Of a stretch of DNA of 64,000 bases, positions 21,917 through 32,730 are shown piece after piece (the stretch's first letter is position 1; each line of letters opens with the position of its first letter). The notes below the pieces were generated by a model. That model ran no database searches. It was not told the origin of the DNA and saw nothing but the letters and a program-made list of their open reading frames with translations. The translations under genes were made by a program, and so were the position numbers. The DNA is from Glandiceps talaboti. Lineage: Eukaryota; Hemichordata; Enteropneusta; Spengelidae. Where the stretch lies: assembly GCF_964340395.1 (NCBI RefSeq), contig NC_135551.1:13278003-13342002 (forward strand), given 5' to 3'.

Positions 21917-24128
21917 ATGTCTGTCCTGTTTCTGATTGAAGAGTGGAACAGGGTTGGTACGTCTGCTGCAGTGATAAATTGTCAACTGGCAACTAGCATA
22001 TCAGATACACAGAAGACATACTGTGCTGTTCTACGAATCAATGACGAGCAACGTGAAGATGCAAATTGTAGCAAGGTTGAACTAATTCCTCCTTGTTTAG
22101 ATGAAGATGTCATAGACACACTCGGAGAAACACCACCAAATTTCACATGGTTTCTCTCACCACAAACTTACTTTACAAAACTTAAAGGAATTCAAACGGT
22201 AACGACAATCGTTCAACATGTTCATTCAGCGACAACAACTTCACTCATTGCATCAGTGCTGAGGAAACAGTTTTACCCAAATGCCAAAGTGATTCTGATA
22301 AATCATACGATCCCCTCGCCGGAACTGAAAGAAAAACATTTACAGTTTGCAAAAAGAGTTGATGCTGTTTTTTCTGTTGGTCCAACGGTATTTGAATTTT
22401 TCAAAAGTTACTACAGTACAAACAAAATTACAACAATGCATGAACTTTATATTCCAAAGCCAGATAAGTTATTCTTTGATATCAATGTTGAACTCACATC
22501 GCAAGATGCCATCCAACAAATTTTATGCGTTGATTTAGACGTGGAAGATCTAAGTACAGGATTACTTGCTGCAGCTGTAGGAATCACAGCCAAACAATTT
22601 GAATTTATGAGTGTAGACGTTCCAAAATGGTGTGTTCGGGTACCACAAGAAGCAACACCAAGCAATGTGAAGAGTTTTCTCATTGAGCATAGTAAAAGCC
22701 AGTGGGTAGACCCAGAAGTCCGACTTCCATATAGCTCTCAAGAAGATTTGTGCAGAGATTTACAGCAAAGTCATGTCTGTGTGGTAGCACCAGAAGAAAC
22801 TGCAGGAATAATGGTGGCTTTGGAAGCCATGGCAGCAGGGTTGCCAGTCGTTGTGTCAAAAATGAGCAGTTTTGCACACTTCCTAAGGCAGTATTGTGAA
22901 CAACATGCTGAATACTTCATCTATGACGAATCGGATGCTGAGACTTTATCTAAGTGTATTACTAAGATGCTGCGAAGAAAAGAAGCACCATTAAAAGCCA
23001 AGTGTTTGAAGGAATGCTATCTGGAAAATCCAAAAATAGATGAAACACACACCAAATTCAAGTCTTACATAAACGAAATATCTACTTCATCTACGTCAGG
23101 TATGCAAGTTTTGAATCTTAGCTATCACTGTTACTCAAAATTATGATGTATCCACACATCGCATCGTTAACTCTATAAGCTAACACTCACCACCAATGAG
23201 GACAGAAGAATAATACATTTCTAACACTAGAAGTCTAAGTGGCACTCATACATGTATTTCAAAGTTTGCAACAGATATAAAACACTATAAAGTAAAAGAA
23301 AGCACATATTGCTGTATATAAGGAAGAAAATTTGAGAATAAGGATACATCTTAGCTGTTCTGTAAAACAGACAATTGCTTCACTCATAAACCATATACCA
23401 TCGACAAGCTATGATGTATTTACATTGCTTGGTCACACTGCAACCACACTTTAATATGTGCACTCTACAGGTACATAGAAGTTGATGGTCATTCCTTAGT
23501 GACAACACTTCTCGTACTGCAGTCGTCCACTTCACACATTCCACTATCATTCTCTTATTTATTTATTTTTATACGAGCGCCCTAAATGTGCCAAAAGAAC
23601 ATTATTTTCTCTAGATACGTTGCAACTTGAGAAATTACATTTTCTGAGATACTTGATATGTAAACTGCTTCTCCAACTTCACACTAGTTAACATTTATGA
23701 CATTTCATTCATTTTAACTTTATCATTAAAGTTATTTGATAATATAAAAAGTAAAAAAAAAAAGTTTAAAATGAGGAAATATATGCTAATCGTTTTAAAT
23801 GTAATACATGTATCTGTATTTTTCAGCGTCAAAAGAGGCCACAAGTAGTAGTCCTTCTAAGATGGTACCTGATGATGGTATTGGGTCAGAGTATAGTCAA
23901 TCTACCAGACATTCATTCCAGCAAGATGGTCAGGGTATGTATGTATACTGATATGTATCACCATAACAGATTTTACAACCCATCAGAAGTAAGGCATTTT
24001 AAATGTGTGCCACACCCAGTTATTAGCTGCACCCATATCAAGTGTAAAAGTATACTATATATATTTATTATGAACCCAGTACATGGTGGCTGTAAATATA
24101 ATCACAATCTGTAAACAGCATTAGCATA

Positions 24129-24178
<50 letters not shown>

Positions 24179-27100
24179 TATATATATAACTTGGTGAGTA
24201 TCAATCTGCTAAGACAGTGCTCTATACCGCAGTGGCAGAGCGTAATAGTTTTGGTAGTACTGGAACTCTTTCTTGGTTGTTACTCGGAGTTTGACGCATA
24301 GTGCGATCATCAGACAATTCTGAGGCTTACTCTCTGGGTGTGCAGACAAACAAATTATCATGCACGCGCGGAAATCTCTCCTCTTTGATAAAACCAAACC
24401 ATGGGTAAAAAAGAATAATAATGGGTCATTTGACGTCACAATGGGAAGCAACGACGGGGCCGAAATATGAGAACTGGTCGGAATATTCATGCTACACAAA
24501 TTAGCCAAAATATATGGTAAAGAAAACATAGGCCTCTATATAGGGACGACGGACTCGCCGCCTTCAAGAACATCACCGGAAGTAAATCAGAAAGTATCAG
24601 AAAAGATATAACTAAAACCTTCAAAGCCATGGGGTTAAAAATAACCATACTCACCAATCTGAAAACCGTCAACTTTCTAGACATAACGCTCAACCTCAAC
24701 AACGGTAAATATTACCCTTACAGAAAACCCAACGACAACCCCATGTACATACACACGCAGTCTAACCACCCACCCAGCATCATCAAGAACATATCGTCAG
24801 CCATCGGCCGTAGAATTTCCGACATATCATCCGACGAACACATCTTCAACCAGGCAGCCCCACTGTACCAAAATGCACTAAAAACCAGCGGCCACAAAGA
24901 GAACATCACGTACACCAGCACCTCGACGCAGAAAAACAAGAAAAACAGAAATAGAAACACCATCTGGTTTAACCCACCATACAGCAAAAACGTAGCCACC
25001 AATGTAGGCAAACGATTCCTCAACCTAATCGCTAAACATTTCCCAGCAGACTCTAAGTTACACAAAATATTCAACATAAACAATGTCAAAGTCAGTTATA
25101 GCTGCACGCCAAACATGGCTACCATAATCAAAGCGCATAACGCCACCATCTCCAACAGCGAAACTAAACCCACTCAAAAACCCTGTAATTGCAGACAGAA
25201 AGACACCTGCCCTTTGAACGGCGAATGCCAAACGGAAAACATCGTATACCAAGCCACCGTCCACGGAAAACAAACAAAAGTATATATCGGTCTAACAGAG
25301 AACAACTTCAAACAGAGATACGCCAACCACAAACAGTCATTCAAACATGAAAAACACGAAAACAGCACAGAACTATCAAAACATTTTTGGAAACTGAAAA
25401 GAAACAATGAGTATTTTTCCGTATCCTGGTCCATCAGCAAGACAGCCCAAGCATACACCAATAAAACAAAACGATGCAACCTGTGTATATCCACAAGCAA
25501 TCCAACCACCCACCAAACATCACCAAGAACCTACCCGCATCGATAAGCAGACGTTTAACCACCATCTCGTATGATGCTGAAATCTTCAAACAGTCAGCAC
25601 CATTGTACTACAACGCACTGAAGGACAGCGGTTACACAGAGAAAATATCCTACACTAACAACCCACAAGCAACTAGAAAAAGAACCCGCCAGCGTAACAT
25701 CATCTGGTTCAACCCACCATTCAGCTCTAACGTCAGAACAAGCATTGGGGGAATATTTCTAAAACTCATCAGGAAACATTTCCCAAAGAAATCAACCCTA
25801 CACAAGATCTTCAACCAAAATACAATGAAAGTCAGTTACAGCTGCATGCCAAACGTCGCCAACATCATCAAAACACATAACAACAAAATCGCGAACAACA
25901 ACACAACGACCAAAGAGAAATCCTGTAACTGCCGAAATAAAAGTACATGCCCCCTACAGGAAAGCTGCCTGACCACCAGTATAATCTACAACGTTGAAGT
26001 AAAAAGAGAGGAATGCAACCAACCCCCCAAACTGTACATCGGCCTGACTGAACATGCCTTCAAACAAAGATACAATAACCACAACCTAACCTTCAGATAC
26101 GAAAAATACGCAAACAGCACTGAACTTTCGAAATACATCTGGCAGCTGAAAAGAAATAAAAAAACGTTCAAAGTAGACTGGTCTATATCACAGAGAGCAC
26201 GCCCATACAGTAACGAAACCAAACGATGCGACCTCTGCCTAACTGAAAAACTCTGCATCCTCAACGCCGACAAACAAACACTTCTCAACAAAAAATCTGA
26301 ACTCATCTCAAAGTGCCGACACGAAAACAAGTTCTACATAGCGAACTTCAAAAGTAACATCACCTGACAAATCTGAGGACCCCTTGTATGCATAGAAACA
26401 ATACACAATTAACTGCCAATAAATTCTTTCACACCTTACACATATAAATACAGTAACACAACGAGTAGCTGACAGTTGTCTGATGAACGCATTGAGCGTG
26501 AAACTCGGAGTTACAACCAAGCACCTCAAGTTCCAACCAACCTACTTTGATTATTCCCGCCCTGCTTACCCAAGCATCGAGCACTCTATTCTACGAGTTT
26601 GATACTATTTACTATATATATATATATATACCACTACTTACATATTGAAATTTATTTCAGAAATATCAAAGTCCCATTTATCAATTCACCGCAACAGATC
26701 TTTCAGTCAGATGTCAGATAGTGCATACAGCATGGGGTATATGTATGATGAAAACCAGTCTCGTCAATTTCCTCCGCCAGGTGGTTGTGGTGAGTTCATA
26801 GTTAATAAATGTGTTTATACAGAGGATGAAGCTAAACTGGCCATGCTGCACTTGTCACTTGTCTCATACATATGCAAATGCAATCTACATACATCCATGT
26901 ATATGTATGACATATATGTAAATGTATGCAGTGTTCTCGCTTAGGTTTGTGAACCCCGGTAACAGAAGGGGAAAATCACTTAAAATTTTGTGTATGCTTC
27001 AATACCTAGTACAGCAATGTTGGTGGTGAACCTTAGTGTGTGAAATTTGCATAGATTTTCTGACTGCGGCTCCCACCATGTATGTATATTATGTCAGATG

Positions 27101-28628
27101 TAACTACGACAACAACGAATGGACTATACATGTATGTAGACCAAGCTAGAAACTGAAATTGTATTTGTGATATGATGACATAATCTATCAGTGGATAGAT
27201 GAGTGTATAACCATTGATGTGAATACACTGATCGTAGGGCAGCGTCTCTGATAGCGAGGTAAATACACTAACAGTACTTAGGGAAGTGTCTCTGATAGTA
27301 TAAACACACTCAGTGTCTCTGATAGCGATGCAAACACACACAGTAGGGCAGTGTCTCTGATAGCATAAACATTCAATAGGGCAGTGTCTCTGGTAGTGAT
27401 GTACATGTAAACACACTTACAGTAGGGCAGTGTCTCTGATAGCGATGTAAACACACTTACAGTAGGGCAGTGTCTCTGATAGTATAACCACTCAATAGGG
27501 CAGTGTCTCTGATAGTGATGTTCATGTAAACACACTTACAGTAGGGCACTGTCTCTGATAGCGATGTAAACACACACACAGTAGGGCGGTATCTCTGATA
27601 GCATAAACACTCAACAGGGCAGTGTTTCTGACAGTAATGTACATGTAAACACACTAACAGTAGGGCAGTGTCTCTGATTGTGATGTAAATAAACTAACAG
27701 TAGGGCAGTGTCTCTGATAGTGATGTTCATGTAAACACACTTACAGTAGGGCACTGTCTCTGATAGCGATGTAAACACACACAGTAGGGCGGTATCTCTG
27801 ATAGCATAAACACTCAACAGGGCAGTGTTTCTGACAGTAATGTACATGTAAACACACTAACAGTAGGGCAGTGTCTCTGATTGTGATGTAAATAAACTAA
27901 CAGTAGGGCAGTGTTTGATAGCATAAACACAAAATAAGACAGTGTCTCTGACAGCGTAAACACACTCACAGTTGGGCGGTGTCTCTGATAGTGATATGTA
28001 TGTAAACACACTCACAGTAGGGCAGTGTCTCTTTGATAGTAAGTTTCAATGTGCAGTGAACATTACCTCTCAAAAATATAGACTAACTAAAGTGCAAGTC
28101 TGTTTACATATTACAGCTGTACGAGCTGAAGTGTATTTGGAAATTGAGGAATTAAGTATGGATCGACAGAAGAAAAAGATTCAAGCCGAGATACAAACAG
28201 AATGCGTCAAGATGGAAAAAATGGAACTAGACATGGCCAAATCGAGGTTAGAAAGAACAAGGACAGAGTTTGAAACAGAAAAACTCAACAAGAAAAAAAA
28301 TGTATTACAAGAAGTTCAGAATCTTTATGAACTTGAGAGGCAAATCATCATTGACCGAAAAGATCCTGATGTAATAGATCAATTGGATAAAGCCTTCAAG
28401 AAACTAAAAGCAAGAATTGATGAAATAGAGTCAGGATCTTTATGGTTCGGTATAAGCTTTCGGACTGAGAAAGATATGCAGTTTTTCTGTCAGAAATATG
28501 AAGCAGGTTACGTGGATGATATATTGAGTGGTATTCTGATCACAAGGAAGATGAGGTCCCTAGCACAGGAAGCTGGCTGTACTATGAAGATAAGGCTTCG
28601 GATGAACAAGAATACTAGAGTGACTTGA
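21917..28628 (+). CDS. GT4-type glycosyltransferase fold + coiled coil + TRADD-N-like domain protein, 643 aa
   Basis: Four coding exons: 21917-23099, 23827-23934, 26661-26789, 28117-28628; all have AG/GT borders and sum to 1932 nt (643 codons plus stop), so the frame closes exactly. Residues 2-385 are a GT-B/GT4-like fold: an N-lobe start SVLFLIEEWNRVG, and a C-lobe with PEETAGIMVALEAMAAGLPV (residues 292-311), the E...E donor-binding region (E294, E303) followed by EAMAAG. The N-terminal loop, usually GG(L/I)S in relatives, is VGTSA, so catalytic competence is uncertain. Residues 395-475 are Ser-rich linker, 480-575 a charged coiled coil, 580-640 (GSLWFGISFRTEKDMQFFCQ ... GILITRKMRSL) resembles the TRADD N-terminal-like domain of animal immune/apoptosis proteins. 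Start chosen because the acceptor (TTTAATCACAG) precedes the first ATG by two bases; an upstream non-coding exon is likely. Inferred role: cytosolic sensor/effector or scaffold in immunity. Function is not proven. Confidence 0.75.
24128..24190. repeat. (TA)n microsatellite at the left edge of the Penelope-like element
   Basis: About 30 TA dinucleotides; a shorter TA tract (26612-26631) stands at the right edge of the element. Confidence 0.95.
24276..24317 (-). ncRNA. Degenerate hammerhead motif in the inverted 5' terminal copy
   Basis: On the minus strand: CTGATGA, a possible stem II CGCA/TGCG, then CAAA in place of GAAA, a stem III ACT/AGT, a GTA triplet and ACAAC. The G expected at position 12 of the core is C here, so activity is doubtful. 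It shows the left end is a copy of the element's 3' end in inverse orientation. Confidence 0.6.
24539..25480 (+). pseudogene. Penelope-like polyprotein, copy 1: RT C-motif to GIY-YIG endonuclease, truncated both ends
   Basis: Frame reads YRDDGLAAFKNITGSKSESI, then LKITILTNLKTVNFLDITLN (RT palm/thumb), YIHTQSNHPPSIIKNIS, a zinc-knuckle-like CNCRQKDTCPLNGEC (Cys-rich linker), and KVYIGLTENNFKQRYANHKQ (GIY-YIG: YIG, Arg in KQRY, His). It breaks off in RCNLC where intact relatives continue TEKLxIL. The RT before motif C is absent in frame. The linker Cys residues match the known Zn-binding CCHH-type linker of Penelope-like proteins. Confidence 0.8.
25477..26367 (+). pseudogene. Penelope-like polyprotein, copy 2: RT thumb to GIY-YIG endonuclease and stop
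   Basis: Starts mid-protein at PVYIHKQSNHPPNITKNLPA, equivalent to residue ~75 downstream of YRDD in copy 1, and runs through IIWFNPPFSSNVRTSIGG, the Cys-rich linker (CNCRNKSTCPLQESC), LYIGLTEHAFKQRYNNHNLT and the C-terminal RCDLCLTEKLCILNADKQ to TGA. At protein level it is roughly 55-60% identical to copy 1 by eye, so the two are different subfamilies, not a fresh tandem duplicate. Confidence 0.8.
26475..26517 (+). ncRNA. Hammerhead ribozyme (type I, minimal) in the Penelope-like 3' region
   Basis: All core parts are present in order: stem I GTTGT (26475-26479), CTGATGA (26480-26486), stem II ACGC/GCGT (26487-26490 with 26496-26499), GAAA (26500-26503), a 3-bp stem III ACT/AGT (26503-26505 with 26509-26511), cleavage triplet GTT ending at 26512, and stem I closing strand ACAAC (26513-26517), which pairs perfectly with GTTGT. 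Short stem III is typical of ribozymes in Penelope-like retroelements, where tandem dimers are thought to assist folding. Confidence 0.85.
27215..28045. repeat. Compound minisatellite in intron 3 of the GT4/TRADD-N gene
   Basis: About 20 units of 40-60 bp containing CAGTAGGGCAGTGTCTCTGA followed by TAGCGATGTAAACACAC or TAGCATAAACACTCAA. Higher-order blocks of about 120-180 bp repeat (e.g. 27500-27670 and 27700-27880). No coding meaning; a long open frame that runs from 27972 into exon 4 arises only because no stop interrupts the intron end. Confidence 0.9.
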
Positions 28629-29300
28629 TTGGTCAATGTAAGATCACATGACATAAAAAATGGAATGTGGTTGGTTATTAACTTAACTCCACTGCAGTAC
28701 AGCGCGACAATACTGCAGATTGGTGAAGTCCAAAGGAGAGGGCACTGCCATGGGATTATACTGCAATCTGATTGGTCATCTGTCAGGTCATGTGAGAGAA
28801 CATAAAACTCTGTTATTGGTCAGCTAGAGTCTGAAATATGACAGTCTGTATGTCATTCGTGGTTCAGGATTCAAAGAATGGAAAGACAGTGAACTGCTGT
28901 ACTGTAATCTTATAGGTATGGAATTTCTTTGCCTCACTTCCATGAGTGTATGCACACTTATTAATCAAATCAAATTTTTTCAAAAGGGCCCAGAATATTT
29001 TCGTAAAATATCCATAACGATCAAGTGATCAAGGTCATAGTAGACGAATCGAAATCCCGTATTCATTTCCAATTTATCATTCCAAAGTAACTATATTTTA
29101 CTGTTCTAGATGCTTATGTTTTGGTCTTTCAAAATTTAAATTCAAGTTTTCCACTTTCTCTTACAAGTTAATGATGGTAACAATAGAACTGTCTCATTCT
29201 CTGCATGATTTGGGATTCAGCTGTAATCTACTACCATATATTCACACTATTATCATGTTTCTCAAGGTTGTCTTACTATACCTCTTGATTTTACCCCCAG
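28629..29300. other. Probable 3' UTR/intergenic after the GT4/TRADD-N gene
   Basis: No gene recognised. Several near-repeats of ATTGGTCA occur at 28630-28850. No clear AATAAA within 300 bp. Confidence 0.3.
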
Positions 29301-29302
29301 AT

Positions 29303-30153
29303 TCACGATGGAACAGCCGAGACACTGACAACTGCTATTAAGGAATTTGCATATGAGAATAACATTATTCTAGAAGAGACTTGCGGCACTTTGAAGTGAT
29401 GGGGCTCCAGTCATGATTGGAAACTTCAAAAGAAGGGTGGTGTTGCCAAAATAGTGAGTGAGTATCAAATTCAACATTTTCAGTGTTATGAAGTTGTCAA
29501 GAACTATTAATAATAACTGTTAAATGGAACATGTGTAAATGTATGTATACTGTCAGAAAGCTCATTCTCTCTTTTCATTGCATTGCATTTTTTTTTTCTT
29601 TATTCAGATATCTCCATTTATTTATGGTATCATCACACCACTGTGTGGCACACAGATTAGTGTTAGCTGACAGTCAAGCTGCAAATGCTGTTCCATACAT
29701 CAAAAAGTTCAATGACATCCTTGACACATTGTACAGATTTGATGAGAATTCACCAGTGAGGTTAAGTGCCTTGAAGCAGATACAGGTGAGTTATTCTAAA
29801 ATTGAGTGTAACCGGAACCACACAATTTTTATTGGGTCTAGTCAGGATTACAAGCTCTAACATTTTCAGGTTTCTTTATTGTTTCTTTGGGGAAAGAGAT
29901 GACGAGAAATTCTTAATTTTTTTGTAGTTGTTATTTCCAGCTTTTTTTTAAAGTTCAATCCTCAGGTACTGAGTCAGAAGTATTCCACAATCTCTGTTGA
30001 AGATATGCTGAGGGTGTGGAAGACGTTGCCAGGGATCTTCCAAACCAGACACAATTCGTCATTTCAGTCCAACTTGAAAATGGTAACAAAAGTGACAGAA
30101 ACATGCCCTAACCTAGCTAAACATGCAGAGGTGGCTCTGGTGATTCCTGTTTG
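29303..30153 (+). pseudogene. Decayed hAT-superfamily transposase (ZNF862/KIAA1586-like)
   Basis: Three pieces in order on the plus strand: 29303-29390 DGTAETLTTAIKEFAYENNI; 29623-29785 HHCVAHRLVLADSQAANAVP then YIKKFNDILDTLYRFDENSP VRLSALKQIQ; 29968-30153 SVEDMLRVWKTLPGIFQTRH ... LAKHAEVALVIPV, the start of the hAT dimerisation region. The HCVAHRLxLA motif is diagnostic of this hAT-derived group. A stop and missing middle segments, and loss of the region after VIPV, show it is dead. Terminal repeats not found. Confidence 0.7.
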
Positions 30154-32730
30154 AGCTGTTGGTAAGCAAAGTACTTCAGCTCAACAACTTCAATCTTTAA
30201 TAATAACATAATTCATCATGGCAAAACAGAGGAGTGTCACACAAAAAGAGGGGTGCTGCATGAAAACAGAGGGGTGCTGCACCCCTCAAAAACCCTCGTG
30301 GAGAACACTTATAATAGACTATTTTATAACAAGTCTTCATTGAAGACAAAGTGGCATTCAACTACAATACATTTATAGTTGACAATTTTCAGCTTTTTCA
30401 CACATGGATTGATTTCAAAGAATTCAGGAAAAGTCACATATCTTACTTGTCACATTACAATGCAGAAAGTAAAAAACAACAACTTTTGGCTCTGCCCCTA
30501 AGGGTCCAATGTACATGATTTAAGAAGCACTGTTGTATTATCAGTAATTAGCATATCAGATATATTGGTAATTTCATAACAAGTAATTTTCATCTTTATT
30601 TTTTCTCTTTCTAGCTACATAGTGTGTACAATACAATACAAAGAAGTTGTATGTTCCTATTGGAGGCTAGGTTAATCATTTCCAGGTGTTTTGTAATAAG
30701 TGCCTGCTCTGGATTTTGATCCGAGTTACGTTTACACCAAGGATATCCTAAGATGTAAGAAAACAACTCTTATGAACACAGTACAGTGAATTGCTCAAAC
30801 TTGAAAGAATATATCTTATAGTCCATTTGTAGCGTTTTTGAAGTATTGATGTGTCTGACGCCTACAATACAACTGAAGAACCTCTTCTCATCTACTAGTC
30901 TGAAATTGACCTGAGCTGTAAATGCTAGGGTAGGCGAGTGTTAAAGGGGAACAAAGTGAGGGTTTTACCTAAGCAGGAAATTCTCATGCTTGCAAAGCTC
31001 AAAAAAATCACACAACCTTAAAACTAAATTGGCATACCTGGAATTGAAGAGTCCTACTGTAACTGTAGACTGGGGAGGTGAAGCATTATGGGTAAATAAA
31101 CAATCATAGAAGCTACACAGTTGGCTTCAACATTGTTTGGACAAGATTTCAAAAGGTGTGACGGTCCTAAAATTGTTTACGTACTCATGATGTATCCCTC
31201 GTTTCTGAGAAAGATTTGAGTTTAACAGCTCTAAGAGAGGTTGCATGTAGCAGATTCAGCATGCCAAGATTCACCGGCACAAACGCTGCAGGTTCAAAAT
31301 AATTTCCATATGAAAAGATACCTTACTTGAGGTGTGAACTGACTGTCAATCGGTGATTGCTCTGACAAATATCACTGTTTGCCCAGGTTTCGATCCCACA
31401 GGTTTGCGGGGTACAAACATTGTGATCTTTTGTTCCACTTGATCGGTAGTTTATTCAGTGTCTGGGTGGTCATAAGCCATTAATTCGGTAACATGGAATT
31501 TGTCCGCATTCAGGGGATTAGCCTAGATACATGGTTTGTGCCGGCCAATCCCGTCATGCAGTGGAAAGTGTGTTTTCATGGCTTGTAAGAAGAGGAAATT
31601 TGGCTAAGACAAAATCAGTCTCATGCCAGTGATATGTTAGTACTAGCCATGCAATTACAAGATGCCAACATGTTGGCCCAGTCATAATGGAATTTTGAGC
31701 CATGCTGTACAGAGTAGGGAAGTTTTTGCTCTCCTTTCCCTCCATTGCTGGTAACACACTATAACATATGTATGAAGAAAGTGGAGAACATCTATCTAAA
31801 TACATTCAATGACATGAAACTGCAGTTTTAGAAAGTTTCTTACACAGTGGTCATGATTTCGTATTACAAGTGAACATTACCATAATGAGAATTTAGTGGA
31901 CAAACAAGTATCATGCAGTTGAATTTTTCAGTAACAAATGAATAACTAAATCTTTTGATCTTATTCTTTCAGATTTAAATATGGGATGCAGTTTAGCGTT
32001 ATTTCTGCCCAGTGACACCAGGCCAGAGTGATGAAGTGATTAAGGGAACCAAACATTTAATGTCTCATACACTTGGACATAGTGACACACTTTATCGATG
32101 TGATATTTGTTATTACAGAGGACAGATTTGATTGGTGACTCAAGGACCATGAGTTTTGGAATTACCTGTTAATTATAATGCTACAATTGAAGATATATTT
32201 AGGGAAGTTTATGTGCCAGTCTGTCTATTTGATTGTTGTATGTGAGTAGGAAAACTTGATGAAGAAGGGATGGGAAACACAAACTGTACACAGACTTGGA
32301 ACAAAACATTCACACATTTATACCACCACTGTCACTCTTTGGCCAGAAAAAAATGTAACATGATGCATTCCTGTCACAGGTCATGATTATATTTTTATTT
32401 CTATTTTATAAAAATACAAAACATAGCAGTTAACTAGCTTTTTTGACATATGAATCAGTGATGTGTCAATCAAACTTTATGTTTCAAATGTTCCATCCAC
32501 CAAACACTTTCAGATTGAAACTACATGTACTTGAGAGTGAATGTCAGTTAGATTACAGTTTGACCTCCAGTGCGTACACATGATTTGCATTAGGAACTGT
32601 GTTGCTTCACCTAACTGTACGTGAAATATCAACTTTCAGAGCCATTGTTTCTTGTCTGAATACACTCTGTCATGTCATACATCACATATCATAATAAAGG
32701 CATCTCTGTATTGTAATATTTCTTGAGTTT
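30154..32730. other. Intergenic between hAT relic and MSH2
   Basis: No exon or repeat with clear identity. The minus-strand AATAAA-type signal near 32391-32400 (TTTATT on plus) could end the MSH2 transcript, giving a 3' UTR of about 330 bp. Confidence 0.3.

Larger units (their letters stand above)
24191..26611 (+). mobile_element. Penelope-like element, tandem chimeric copies with inverted 5' terminal copy
   Basis: Inserted in intron 2 of the GT4/TRADD-N gene, same strand. From left: 24197-24330 is an inverted copy of the 3' terminal region; 24539 onward encodes the reverse-transcriptase motif YRDDGL and the RT thumb; 25280-25400 a GIY-YIG endonuclease (KVYIGLTENNFKQRYANH); at 25476-25485 the first copy joins a second, diverged copy that carries a thumb-to-endonuclease segment to a stop at 26367; the 3' region follows and holds a hammerhead ribozyme at 26475-26517. 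YRDD plus GIY-YIG and the tandem/inverted termini are typical of Penelope-like retroelements. The upstream RT (fingers/palm) is missing, so the element is 5'-truncated and not autonomous. Confidence 0.85.

Noticed and set aside
27972-28116. Extension of the TRADD-N exon upstream into the minisatellite
   Set aside because: A good acceptor (ATTACAG at 28110-28116) joins exon 3 in phase and the total closes at 643 codons; the extension is repeat DNA.
31380-31400. tRNA-like B-box (GTTTCGATCCC)
   Set aside because: No matching A-box or cloverleaf arms found around it.
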